Source of the DNA: Lepturacanthus savala
Taxonomy: Eukaryota > Chordata > Actinopteri > Scombriformes > Trichiuridae
Assembly (NCBI GenBank): GCA_030544235.1
Contig: CM060475.1
Coordinates: 7,587,420-7,651,419 of the forward strand
Length of the DNA: 64,000 nt
Direction: 5' to 3'
The notes beneath the pieces were generated by a model that worked only from the letters and a program-made list of their open reading frames with translations, was not told the DNA's origin and did not search any database. A program made the position numbers and the translations under genes. Of the stretch, positions 48,101-59,048 are shown in pieces (the stretch's first letter is position 1; every line of letters starts with the position of its first letter).

Positions 48101-51100
48101 GCGAACAAAAAAACTACCTGGTTGCCAACAAAAAACTACCTGTTACTTCCTTGTTACAAAAAACTACTTTGTTATTTCCTCGTTACAATAAACTACTTTG
48201 TTACTTCCTCGTTACAAAAAACTACTTCATTTCCTCGTTACAATAAACGACTTTGTTACTTCCTCGTTACAATAAACTACTTTGTTACTTCCTCGTTACA
48301 ATAAACTACTTTGTTACTTCCTCGTGACAAAAAACTACTTCGTTATTTCCTCGCTACAATAAACTGCTTCCTTTCAATAAACCGCTTCCTTACAATAAAC
48401 TACTCCGTTACTTCCTCGTTACAAAAACTGCTTTGTTAAACTACTCCGTTACTTCCTCGTTACAATAAACTGCTTCGTTATTTCCTCATTACAATACTAC
48501 TACAACAAAAAAAGACATTTTAGGTTGAATGATCATCTTTGGAAGATCCACATTTAAACCATTTAATGAACCAGACTATGAAATGATCGATCGTTTTTAA
48601 TAATCTGCAGCTGTTGCAGCTCTGCTGACATTATTTCTTCTCCTCCTCCAGATCTGTCGCTGTCAACAAGGCCCGTCTGAAGCGTCTGGGCATCACCCAC
48701 GTCCTGAACGCGGCTCACGGCACCGGCGTCTACACCAGCGAAACCTTCTACTCCGGCATGAACATCCGCTACCTCGGCATCGAGGTGGACGACTTCGCCC
48801 ACGCCGACATCTCACCGCACTTCAGAACCACGGCCGAGTTCCTGGATGAAGCCCTGCTCACACACAAAGGTCCGAATCATTGTAATGAATTATTACTAGA
48901 CTAATCCTAATGAATAATTCGAGTAGAGATGAGGAGCAGCAGGTTTCATTCAGTCCTGACAACTGGAAACCTCAGATATGAACCAGAAAATGATTTGATT
49001 CATTTTGTGTTTAAACTTTTGGCCTGAATTGTATATCAGACCCTCGTATCCATACAGTCCATTTACTACAGTTCAAATCAGGGGTCACCAGTCCTGGTCC
49101 TAGTCCTGGAGGGCTGGTCTGGGTCCAGGTTTTTGTTCCAACCAGCAGTAACAACCTGATTCTACTAATGAAGGTCCTTGGTTATGGCTCTAATGGTTGA
49201 TTAGTAGAATCAGGTTGTTACTGCTGGTTGGAACAAAAACCTGGACCCAGACCAGCCGTCCACGACCAGGACCGGTTACCCCTGATTTAAATCCATATCT
49301 GTGGTCCTGAAGCGGATCACAGATGGATGTAGCTGGATCTCAGGAACATAAATCCTGGATCGATCCTTCCAGACCTGGTTAACCCCCATCGTGTCCGGCA
49401 TGTTTCAGGGAAGGTGCTGGTGGCGTCCATGATGGGCGTGAGCCGCGCCGCCGTCCTGGTGGCGTCCTACCTGATGATCTTCCACCATCTGTCCATCATG
49501 GAGGCCCTGACGTCGCTGAGGAAGAAACGCGCCATCAACCCCAACGAGGGCTTCCTGAAGCAGCTGCGGGACCTGAACGAGGTGCTAATGGAGGAGCGGG
49601 ACGACGACGATGACACGCTGAGCCAGTGCTCCGTCATCGACGCCAGGACCCGGGCTCGCATCTTCGGAGAGGCGGAGGAGGACGAGGACACTGATAAGGA
49701 GGAGGAGCAGAGCATGGTGGGCGTGAAGGCCCAGTCCATCATGATGGAGGAGGAGGAGGACGCTGCCAGCCTCATGAGCAGCGTTGCCTCCTCTGCCGCT
49801 GCCGCCGCGCTCAGGGCCGGTGTCACCCCCCAGAATGGACCAGACCCGGAGCGTCTGGTCCTCCCGGAGCAGGAGGACGGCGGCGAGGAGGACGAGGACG
49901 ACGAGGACGGTCTGAGCAGCATGATCCGTGAGTGGCGGCGGCGGAACGAGGTTTACCAGAGCGAGGAGTGGTGGGAGGAGCAGCTCAACAGCGACGCCGA
50001 GGATATAGAGTCCCTCGGCGGTGGCATCAGGAAACCCCGCGGTGAGGGGGATGTGGACCTGGACAGCGTCACCAGCGACGACATCCGGGCCGCGAAGGAG
50101 CGAACAAAGGCGCTCGCTGCCGCACGGCGCCGCCGCCCGCCATCTGATGCCAGGTCGACGGCCTCCAGCTGCACCAGCTACTCCGACCTGTGGAAGCAGC
50201 GGCTGAAGGAGATCGAGGAGCAGGCTGCCGCCCGCTACCGACGCAACGAAGACGGCGACGGGAGCAGCGTGGCGTCAGAGGAGAACGGGGACGTGGCGGC
50301 GAAGAGGATGGAGGCAGAGGTGGAGAGCCTCCTCTCCGACTCCAGCTCCATGTATAACTTCTGCCAGAAGAACAAGGAGAAGATGTCGCCACTGGAGCGG
50401 TGGCGGGTGAAGCGGATCCAGTTCGGCTGGAACAAGAAGGACCGCGAGGATGGCGAGAAGAGCTCGGTCGCCGATGGCAATGATGGCGGCGAGAATGGCG
50501 AGGCCAAGGTGCCGTCGTTCCAGGACGTCAACCTGACGGCCTACCAGGCCTGGAAGCTGCGGCAGCAGCGGCGCCATGGCGAGGAAGACACGGGGGAGAT
50601 CCTGGAGATGAGCCGCGGCGAGGACCCGGCGGTGGCACGGCGGCGGCAGCGCCGGGAGGAGATCCTGGAGCGGGCCAAGAAAAACCTGGAGGAGAGTCAG
50701 TCCATGTGTGGCTGGGACACCGACAGCAGCGTCAGCGGCACCGCGGTCCCACTCTCCGCCTTCTGGGCTGGGGCCGGTGTCACCGCGGCACCCAGCGTCG
50801 TTGGGGATGACACAGCATCGGTGCTCAGCGGGAGGTCGTCCGTCATATCCTCTGTGTCGCAGCCACGCAGCGCGAGGTCGGTGGCTCCGATGACAGCAGG
50901 TCCGATGACGCCGGTGCCCCCGCCCATCGTCCCTGTCCCAACGGTCCAGGGCCCCGGCGGTGAGCCGATGGTCAACCTGGCGAGCATCCAGCACTGGATC
51001 GCCAACGTTGTCACAGAGACCATCAGGCAGAAGCAGTCAGAGATGAGCCTGCCGCCACCATCCCGCGCCGGGTCCGAGCTGAGCTTTGGAGGCGGGGCCA

Positions 51101-52110
51101 GTCTGGTGGGTGGGGCCAGTCTGGTGGGTGGGGCCAGTCCAGCGTCTGTCGGCGACAGGGCGTCGGTGATCAGTGGCCGATCCTACGGCAGTGGCCTGTC
51201 ACTGGGCCAAGGGGCGGCACCATCATCAGTGGGGGCAGGGTCTTTCACAGGGGGCGGGGCCAGCAGTGTCATCTCCGGCTCGACGATGGGATCCACGAGG
51301 AAGAAGGTCACCACCACCAGTGTCCCCCTCTTCAGCCTCTTCCAAGACCAGGTGGACCTGGGCAAACTGGACGCCATGGACAAGGACATCAAGTCCGAGA
51401 TGAGGGGCAAGATGGCCACCTACGAGAAGAAGAAGATCCTGGAGGACAACAAGCGCAGCACCCTCTACAAGAAAAAGAAGCCCAAGGAGGACGAGGAGGA
51501 GGAGGAGGAGAGGAAGAAGAAGGCCGAGGAGTTCCTGGAGGAGGCAAGGAGGAAGAAGAAGGAGAAGCCGGCGAGGTCTTATGGCCTCTCGGGGTGTCTG
51601 ATCCTAAACCCGGCACTGGAAAAGGACAAGAACACCACGGTGGACGACTGGCTGAGGAGTGTCCGGCCTCCGCCCAGGAAGGAGGATCAGGAGGAGGAGG
51701 AGGAGGAGGAGGATCCCTACGACGACCTGGACGCATCCGCCTCGATGTTCGACTTCTCCGGCCGCCGGGCCTCCTACTCCGGAGAGGACGAGGTGGCATC
51801 CAGACACCGGTCGAGGTTACATGAAGATCTACTGGGAGAAGACTCCTCCTGTAGCAGGTTCAGCTCCGGTCTGGCGGGGAGGTCGTACGGCGAGAACGAT
51901 GACGACGCCATGGGGAGTTACCGCAACCTCGCCGCCGGGAGGAGCAGGAGGGAGGTGGAGGAGGAGGAGGAGGAGGACGTCGCCGCCTTCATCGCCCAGA
52001 CCAGACAGAGGGCCAGAGCCCGGGCCGCCGCTGAGGCTGAGGACGACGAGGTGCTGGCCGCCTGGAGGGCTCAGCAGGACGCCAGGGCACAGAGCAAGGG
52101 AGACACCTAG
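45196..52110 (+). CDS. styxl2: Serine/threonine/tyrosine-interacting-like 2 (inactive dual-specificity phosphatase 27)
   Basis: Five exons: 45196-45314, 45624-45742, 47344-47575, 48652-48869 and 49409-52110; phases agree, 1129 aa (human 1158). The start MATANES aligns with human MATRKDT. Further matches: SHYLRCPSPS, FMEPIHLSSAIAAKKIINE, LVEDLYNRVKD-type, VWPSIFIAEKSVAVNKARLKR-type and HVLNAAHGTGVYT. The phosphatase fold is about residues 150-290. Its signature loop reads VLVASMMGVSRAAV: Ala and Ser (S236) replace the His-Cys of HCxxGxxR while the Arg is kept. It should therefore be catalytically dead, as in all STYXL2. The family acts in striated muscle sarcomere assembly; fish mutants have disorganised myofibrils. 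The 2.7-kb last exon encodes a long charged tail with acidic runs, KKKK and EEEE stretches and a Gly/Ser/Val-rich segment. The donor at 48870 (GTCCGA) is weak. AATAAA at 52632. Confidence 0.96.
45770..46510. repeat. ~32-bp minisatellite, styxl2 intron 2
   Basis: Twenty-odd near-identical copies of AATACTGACATTTAACCTCT-ATTCACACTATT, with only a few variant sites (CC/TT, CAC/CGC, TATT/TGTT), so recently homogenised. Eroded copies continue to about 46640. Confidence 0.96.
46640..47343. other. Rest of styxl2 intron 2
   Basis: Ordinary intron sequence; no element or exon recognised. Confidence 0.5.
47589..48132. repeat. CTACCTGGTTACCGACAAAAAA array, styxl2 intron 3
   Basis: About 23-bp units, ACTACCTGGTTGCCAACAAAA and variants, begin 14 bp after the exon 3 donor. 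Confidence 0.95.
48133..48495. repeat. TTACTTCCTCGTTACAATAAACTACTTTG array, styxl2 intron 3
   Basis: A second, different ~29-bp unit follows directly on the first array. A MITE-like tail fragment comes next (48505-48600) before the 48652 exon. Confidence 0.92.
49079..49284. mobile_element. hAT-type MITE, foldback, copy 2
   Basis: Starts CAGGGGTCACCAGTCCTGGT and ends ACCAGGACCGGTTACCCCTG. Inner arms GTTCCAACCAGCAGTAACAA and its complement, GATTCTACTAA and TTAGTAGAATC. Flanking 8-mers GTTCAAAT and ATTTAAAT match at 6 of 8. Same family as 3561-3748 but with fresher arms. Confidence 0.87.
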
Positions 52111-53239
52111 GGGGCGGAGCCTGGCCGCAGCAAAATGGCCACCACCCAAGAAGTCACGTGACCTCCTCACCGGACGTCGCTCTTCTTCGTGTGTTTTTAT
52201 TCCATTCAACGGGAAAAACCAGCTCTAAAACACTATTAACATCTATCAGACACTAAACCTGTTTGTATAAAACATGTTTTCACATTTTTTAGTTAAAAAA
52301 GACCAACGTCCGGTGGTTAGATCACGTGATTTGCGACGGGGGGATGATGTCTGGCGCCATTTCGCTGCGTTTTAGAAGCAAACCTGTAGCTGAATATGCA
52401 GGAAAATCCAACTAATGGGAAGGAATCTGCTGTTTGAACGAGCAGCTTCTTGGAAATCAGACTTTCTTTGCCAACAGAAAATCATCCATTGCCCGTGGCT
52501 CGTGCAAAACTGTTAAAATCTCGAGGAAATGTGAAGTTGAAGGACTTCTGTTTTGCACTTTTTTGATCGAGAAACACTGTAATATTGATGCTGCTGCTGA
52601 TTTCATTAAAGTCGGTTTCACTTCTGGTTAAAATAAAGCACTTTTGTCGACAATAATTCACATTTATCACCTGTTTTATTCATAACAATATTTTATGAGC
52701 AGTTTTTTTCCCTAAATGAATGTAGTGGATTCACAATCATTGAATGTAAAACACATTAAGTGCATATTTTCATAAAAGACGAATTATTTTATTGGTGCAA
52801 TAAATATTCTGATGGATTAAAACTAGTTTTTCATGTTCTTGGTCTTTTTTATTTGCAGATGGAGGTTTAATAGGAAAGAACCTGCTTTTAATTTTTGTTT
52901 TTTCAGACTTGATGATAAAAAATAGATAAAAGAACACATACAAATAATTTAAAACAGCTGTAAACTAAGGACATCAAATCTAGTTGTCATAGCAACATCT
53001 AGTGGACACATGGGGGAAGTGCTTTTCAATTTTTTATTTTATTTTTATGATGTTTAAATTCCAGTTTTTCTCAGTTTCTTAAACCTATTTTTTTCAAAGC
53101 AAAGCTAATTTCTTGAAAAGTCTAAACCACACACACAAAATACTACACGTCTCCTGTAAAATACATTAAAATTACCTTTAAAAAACGGTGTCGTCAAAAT
53201 AGTTTTTCTATTTATCAGAAGCCTTTTCATGTCCTTTTA
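52111..53239. other. styxl2 3' UTR and downstream
   Basis: AATAAA at 52632 and 52799 are candidate poly(A) signals. The rest is AT-rich without recognised content. Confidence 0.5.
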
Positions 53240-53362
53240 CATCACGTTGCTGTAACGCAGAGCAAAGGCGGCGCCATTAGAGGGCGCCAAAATCCACTTC
53301 CTGGATCAGCCTGAGAGCGGCTCTGGTTGGTCACAACCATCATGTGACTACAAAATGGCCGT
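53240..53362 (+). repeat. Promoter-like dispersed element, copy B (partial)
   Basis: GGCGGCGCCATTAGAGGGCG, ACTTCCTGGATCAGCCTGAG, AGCGGCTCTGGTTGGTCA and CATGTGAC match the 5' half of copies A and C. The 3' half with the TATA/HSE-like part is missing. Confidence 0.65.
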
Positions 53363-53574
53363 GTGAGGAACCAAGCGGATGCCTTTTTGACAGTAAAATA
53401 ACAGTCGCCATCTTTATTCATTCATGAAATCAAGTTTTCGAAAAACTAAGTCCCGGTAATTTATTTTTTGTCTTCAAAGAATCATTGAACACGGATGGAA
53501 AACGCTGTATAAAGCCTTATTATTATAATGACGGGAATAAAATGCATTTCACGTTTGTTTTAATAAAAATAAAA

Positions 53575-53865
53575 CAATTCGCTGTGATGCAGAACAGCGG
53601 CGACGCGGAGAGGGCGCCAAAATCTACTTCCTGGTTCAGCCTGAGAGCGGCTCTGATTGGTCAGAGCCGCCACGTGACCACAAAATGATGGATTTTGAAA
53701 AAGAAATGCGTAAATAAATAGCAAAAACGCATTTTAAAAAGTTTATGAAAAGACGCCACACTTCAAGGTTGGAACCAAAGATTCTGGAATAATCTAGAAG
53801 CTGGAAAGAAGTGTTGAAACTGCGGGAATCTGACGGACCAGCGGGATTTTAAGGTAAAACACATT
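53575..53865 (+). repeat. Promoter-like dispersed element, copy C
   Basis: Same order of blocks as copy A. Has ATTGG (inverted CCAAT), CACGTGAC (E-box) and a heat-shock-element-like run TTCtgGAAtaATCtaGAA (53782-53799). Ends GGGATTTTAAG|GTAAAA, a donor-like site. It is 0.9 kb before the ermin-like exon, so it could be that gene's leader exon or only a repeat. Confidence 0.6.
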
Positions 53866-54737
53866 AAAATACACCCAGGAGTTAACATTGTTTACTTATT
53901 AAAATAGTTAAAATACTAAAAACAGGACAGGCTGGTTCATTAATGTAATATTTAGTCCTTTAATTGATTAATTGAACAGCGAATAATCAAGCGAAAGCTA
54001 TTATCAGTTAGCTGTTGGTAGTTAGCTGTTGGTAGTTAGCTGTTGGTTGCCCTCTAGTGGACAAAATTTAAAAAAAAAAAAACTAGCTACACATTTTAAA
54101 TTGGAGATTTACAATTAGTTTGATGAAAAATAATTAAATTTATGACAATTTATCAGTCGAATTACAGGTATTTAATAAAAACACGCCTTTATAAAAGTGG
54201 AAAAACACGTTATTTGCGCTTAAATATGTGATAATCTTCACATTTCACACTGTTCACGTCAATTCAAGTTCAACATGATTCTCTTATTTTCACAAAGGCT
54301 TTGGAAACTCATGAAATTCACATTTAATAATGTAAAAAAAAAAAAAAGTAGAGGAGAAATGAAGTGTCCTTGACATGCGAAGGACTGTTTAAACATGTCA
54401 GGGGAATTTTAAATAAAGTTGGATGTTGAATAAAGGAAGTCCACTAATAAATGCATGTCCTTGATATACTTATTCTTTATATTTTCTGAAAATATAATAG
54501 TTGATGCCTAAAAAGGACTCATTCTAGAAATCTTTGAAATGTTCCTCTTTAACAACATCTCGAACAGAAATAAAGAGAAATCACACCTGAGAGATTAAAG
54601 TCTTATAAACACAAGCCGTGAAGCCTGAGGCTGAAACGCTGCTGACGTTGGAGGTTTTCTACCAATCAGCAGCAATTAAAGCACTAATCTCTGCTGCTTC
54701 CAGCTCAGATTAGTGTTTTTTTTTTTTTTTTTACCAG
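53866..54737. other. Upstream of the ermin-like exon
   Basis: AT-rich, with GTTAGCTGTTGGTA repeated three times near 54010. No coding exon identified, though one may be missing here. T-rich tract before the 54737 acceptor. Confidence 0.45.
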
Positions 54738-54753
54738 TGAGTTTCTGGACTTG

Positions 54754-57700
54754 ATGGACGCCTCCATCGTGTCCGGGGTCATTCAGGCCGTCGCCAGGTC
54801 GGGAGACTTCCTGTCTCTGGAGGACAAGATGGCCCCCGTCCTGTCTGAGAGCAAAAGAGAAGGAAAGAACCCTGAGGGGGAGGAGGAGGAAAGAGGTGAG
54901 GAAGAAGATGAAAGTAGAAAGGAAGAAGGAGGAGGAAACAAAGGCGTTAAAGACGAGGCTGAAGAAGAGGAGGAGGACGAGGTAGGAGAGAAAAGAGAGG
55001 GTGCAGGAGAAAAGAAAGGAGAGGTCGAGATCGGTGAAGAGGAGGAGAAAAGAGGCGAAGAAGAGGAGGAGGAAAACTTGATGGAAGATGAGGTTAAAAA
55101 TGAGAATAAAGGTGGGAAACGAGAGGATGAGGAGAAAGATGAAATAAAAGAAGAAAGGAGAACAAATATAGAGGAGGAAGATGGAACTAAACAACAGGAA
55201 GGAGGAAAGGAGGTGGAGGAAGACAATGTGATGATGGAATCGGGGTTTAAAAATGAGGATGAAGGTGGGAAACAAGAGGATGAGGATTCAGCAGGAGGAG
55301 AAATGGAGGTGCTGAAGAAAGAAGAGGAGGTGGAGGGAATAGCAGCAGGAGAAAATAAAGAAGAGGTTGAGATAGATGAAGAAAATGAGAAGGAGGAGGA
55401 GAGAAAACCTGAAAAACAGAAAGAAGGAGAGATGCTCGGGGTAGAAGAAGAAGAGAAAGGAGGAGAAAAAAAAGAAGTTGAGACAAATCCAGAGGGAGAA
55501 AAAAGAGAGGAGGGAACGATGGAGGAGATAGAGTTGTCAGCAGGAGGAGGAGGTGCAGGAGGAGGAGGTGCCAGCCTGAATCATGTCACATCAGCGAGCA
55601 GCAGTGACCCCGGTGAGAACCAGGCAGACTCAACTCTCCCGTCCGTCCAGAGAGGAGCAGCGAGTAGCTTCCTCCTCGCGATGACATCATCACCACCGAC
55701 CACACCTGGACCCCGGACAGGTGAGAGACTCCTGTCACTTTAAATCAGTGGGGACACCTGGTGGTTCCCACGGCAACGGCAGTGCTCTGGTTTCACTTTC
55801 TTCCTCCTTTCTCCTTTTGAATCATCATGGAAACCAGAAACAATAAATTCCCATAGAAAGATGAAATGTTTACAGATAATTAATGATGAATCTGACCAGG
55901 AAACATGGAAACTGGAAAGGTGTTAGATAACGAGGTGTTAGTTAACGAGATGATAGAGTTAACGAGATGTTAGAGTTAACGAGATGTTAGAGTTAACGAG
56001 ATGTTAGCGTTAACATGATTTTAGAGTTAACAAGATGTTAGTTAACAAGTTGCTAGTTAATGAGATGATAGAGTTAACAAGGTGGTAGTTAACAAGTTGT
56101 TAGCGTTAACGATTTTACACTGATTTCACACTGATTTAACGCTGATTTAAAGCTGATTTAACACTGATTTAACGCTGATTTCACACTGATTTAACACTGA
56201 TTTAAAGCTGATTTCACACTGATTTAACATTGATTTAACACTGATTTAAAGCTGATTTCACACTGATTTAAAGCTGATTTCACACTGATTTAAAGCTGAT
56301 TTCACACTGATTTAAAGCTGATTTCACACTGATTTCACACTGATTTAAAGCTGATTTAAAGCTGATTTCACACTGATTTCACACTGATTTAAAGCTGATT
56401 TCACACTGATTTAAAGCTGATTTAACATTGATTTAACACTAATTTAAAGCTGATTTAACATTGATTTAACACTGATTTAAAGCTGATTTAAAGCTGATTT
56501 CACACTGATTTAACATTGATTTAACACTGATTTAACATTGATTTCACACTGATTTAAAGCTTATTTCACATTGATTTAACACTGATTTAACATTGATTTA
56601 AAGCTGATTTAACATTGATTTAACACTGATTTAACATTGATTTCACACTGATTTAAAGCTTATTTCACATTGATTTAACACTGATTTAACATTGATTTAA
56701 CACTGATTTAACATTGATTTCACACTGATTTAAAGCTTATTTCACATTGATTTAACACTGATTTAACATTGATTTAACATTGATTTAACATTGATTTAAA
56801 GCTGATTTAACATTGATTTAACACTGATTTAACATTGATTTCACACTGATTTAAAGCTTATTTCACATTGATTTAACACTGATTTAACATTGATTTAACA
56901 TTGATTTAACACTGATTTAAAGCTGATTTAACATTGATTTAACACTGATTTAAAGCTGATTTAACACTGATTCCACACTGATTTAACGTTGATTTAACAC
57001 TGATTTAACACTGATTTAACGTTGATTTAACACTGATTTCACACTGATTTAACATTGATTTAAAGCTGATTTCACACTGATTTAACATTGATTTAAAGCT
57101 GATTTCACACTGATTTAACATTGATTTAAAGCTGATTTCACACTGATTTAAAGCTGATTTCACACTGATTTAACATTGATTTAACACTGATTTAAAGCTG
57201 ATTTCACACTGATTTAACGTTGATTTAACACTGATTTAACGTTGATTTATCAGTAATTTAACATTAAATCAGATTGTGGGAGTTTTCAGTGAAAACAGAG
57301 TATTTTCTCTGGTTTCCGTTCTGTTTTCTCTGTGCTGGGTGAAGTTTGCTTTGAGGCTGAATGTTGTGTAGCTGCAGCTCAGATTCACTCATTGAAATCT
57401 AATTAAAATTCCACCCACACGAAACAATAGGCAGCATCTGATGATGGGAAATAACTCGGCTTCAGCAGAGCCTCTGAAAACCCTGTTTGTTCTGCTGTTC
57501 AATGATTTTAATGAAAGAAGTGACAGTGGAGGACTGAGGGCATACATGGAACTTTGTGATGTCACTAATGTCACATTACAGTTAGTTCTAGTTGTGACTT
57601 TATTCAAAACCTGGATTAAACTGTCCTTTCATTCCATAGTGACAGTTTAAATCTGAGATGAAGTGATGACACATGTTTAATGGATGAAGATCCTGGAACT

Positions 57701-58108
57701 TCCTTTATTTATTCATGTTTGGCTGCAGATTTATTCAATTTATTGATATGTACGGCACTTTATATTAAATTATTATTAAAGTAAATAAAGGAAATATAAA
57801 ATATCTGATGTTTTTATTCCTCAGGTTGCAGTTTGGAGGAGAAAGAAACGCTGATGGAGGCAGAACCGGAACACAAAGACCTCAGTCTGAGCCATTTTAA
57901 GGAGGAGGAGGAGGAGAAGCAGCAGGAGGAGGAGGAGGAAGAGGAGGAGAAGCAGCAGCAGGAGGAGGAAACCTCCAAGGGGTCAGAGGGCACCCAGAAG
58001 GAGGCCAGGCAGCCGCCAGCGAAGTTTAACACGGTTTCGTACCGGAGGATCCGCAGAGGCAACACGAGGCAGAGGATCGATGAGTTCGAGGCGATGATGA
58101 ACCTCTGA
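54754..58108 (+). CDS. ermn: Ermin-like actin-binding protein
   Basis: Two coding exons recognised: 54754-55720 (acceptor at 54737) and 57825-58108, joined at phase 1, 416 aa. The C-terminus ends YRRIRRGNTRQRIDEFEAMM-NL, nearly the same as human ermin (YRKIRKGNTKQRIDEFESMMHL) and related to the F-actin-binding tail of ezrin/radixin/moesin. Ermin is an oligodendrocyte cytoskeletal protein of the myelin sheath that binds actin through this tail. Everything before it is low-complexity Glu/Lys/Gly, except a first ~30 aa (MDASIVSGVIQAVARSG, then LEDKM), and a second acidic run in the last exon. It is longer than human ermin (284 aa) because of the acidic run. Exon 1 is open upstream of the ATG back to the splice site (EFLDL), so an earlier coding exon is possible. 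FERM-less origin from an ERM gene is an alternative, but the YR.IR.GNT spacing favours ermin. Confidence 0.68.
55918..56113. repeat. GTTAACGAGATGTTAGA array, ermin-like intron
   Basis: About ten degenerate 17-20-bp units, followed directly by the next array. Confidence 0.88.
56114..57255. repeat. 11-12-bp CACTGATTTAA minisatellite, ermin-like intron
   Basis: Around 95 copies of CTGATTTAACA, CTGATTTAAAG, CTGATTTCACA or TTGATTTAACA. Higher-order blocks are visible (a ~90-bp block repeats at 56510, 56630, 56700 and 56820). Confidence 0.96.
57256..57824. other. Rest of the ermin-like intron
   Basis: Single-copy AT-rich sequence; nothing recognised before the acceptor at 57824. Confidence 0.5.
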
Positions 58109-58868
58109 GGGGGCGGGGTCACGGGGGCTTCTGGATGCCGATTGGTCGGCTCCGCGAAACCGAAAAGAATCTGTTGAAAAATGTAAATCAGCTTTGAAAA
58201 TCGGATTTTGGGGCTTAGCTGCAGGTTCATTTAAATATTACACAACAAGGCTAGAATGAGTTCATTCATCACTGACAATCTGATTATTCATGTTTTATCA
58301 CTGTATCATATTTATGATTTAATTTAAGGAGATTAAAAGAATTTACAATGTCTCTTACTTAACTTTGTTTTGTGCTTCCACGTAATTTAGATGAAATTTA
58401 TAGATTTACCTAAACAGAAAAAACACAATTTAAAGAAAACAACGTTGTAAAGTATATGTGTGTGTGTGTGTGTGTGTGTGTACACAAGGTTGTAAACAAT
58501 TTTAACAAGCTAAAATAATTACATATATATAACATACATAAGTAAATATATGAATATTTCATACTCACTTTTAAAAATGTAATTTGTTTTATTTCATGAT
58601 TTTATTTTCATGTTTATATATCATTAATCACATAAAAAACAATGAAATAACACAAAAAAAGAGAAGAGAAATATGAGATTTACATAAATTGTATATTTTG
58701 TATGTGTTTAATAATATATTTGTATAATTTATTACGGATTGATCATATATATATATATATATATTGATATTCATACAGAATGAATGTTTATTGCACAAAG
58801 GTCATAAATAGTTTATGGCATCAATTTAAAACGCAGAAAAGGTGCGATTTCTCGTTATGAAGTCAGGA
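58109..58868. other. Ermin-like 3' UTR and spacer to znf513
   Basis: ATTAAA at 58332 is a possible poly(A) signal. (TG)n at 58458 and (TA)n at 58747. No gene. Confidence 0.5.
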
Positions 58869-59048
58869 ACTACGAGACCCACAATCCTCCGCGTCTGTCA
58901 GTGACGTCACCGGGAGCCCGGACCCGGCGTGTCTGTCAGCTGTGTGCGCGCGCGCATGTACGCGCACGTTTGGAAACACAAAAAGACCAGTTTTTGAAAC
59001 TAATTAACGACATTTAATCGAATATACGGCGGGATGACGTCACCACAG
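58869..59048 (+). promoter_or_regulatory. znf513 CpG promoter and untranslated first exon
   Basis: ACTACGAGACCCACAATCC (58869-58887) resembles the ZNF143/SBS promoter motif ACTACAATTCCCAGAATGC. Palindromic CRE TGACGTCA occurs at 58902 and 59035. The region is CpG-rich. A donor CACCACAG|GTGAGT at 59048 and an acceptor (T)12AG at 59311 suggest a spliced leader, with the coding ATG at 59544 in exon 2. Confidence 0.6.

Noticed and set aside
49467..52228. Several 100-240-aa frames antisense or shifted to the styxl2 last exon
   Set aside because: GC-rich coding sequence leaves other frames open; none shows homology.
54676..55486. Phe/Leu/Ser-rich minus frames resembling membrane proteins
   Set aside because: Antisense of GAG/GAA/AAG codons in the ermin-like exon; hydrophobicity is an artefact of reading CTC/TTC/CTT.
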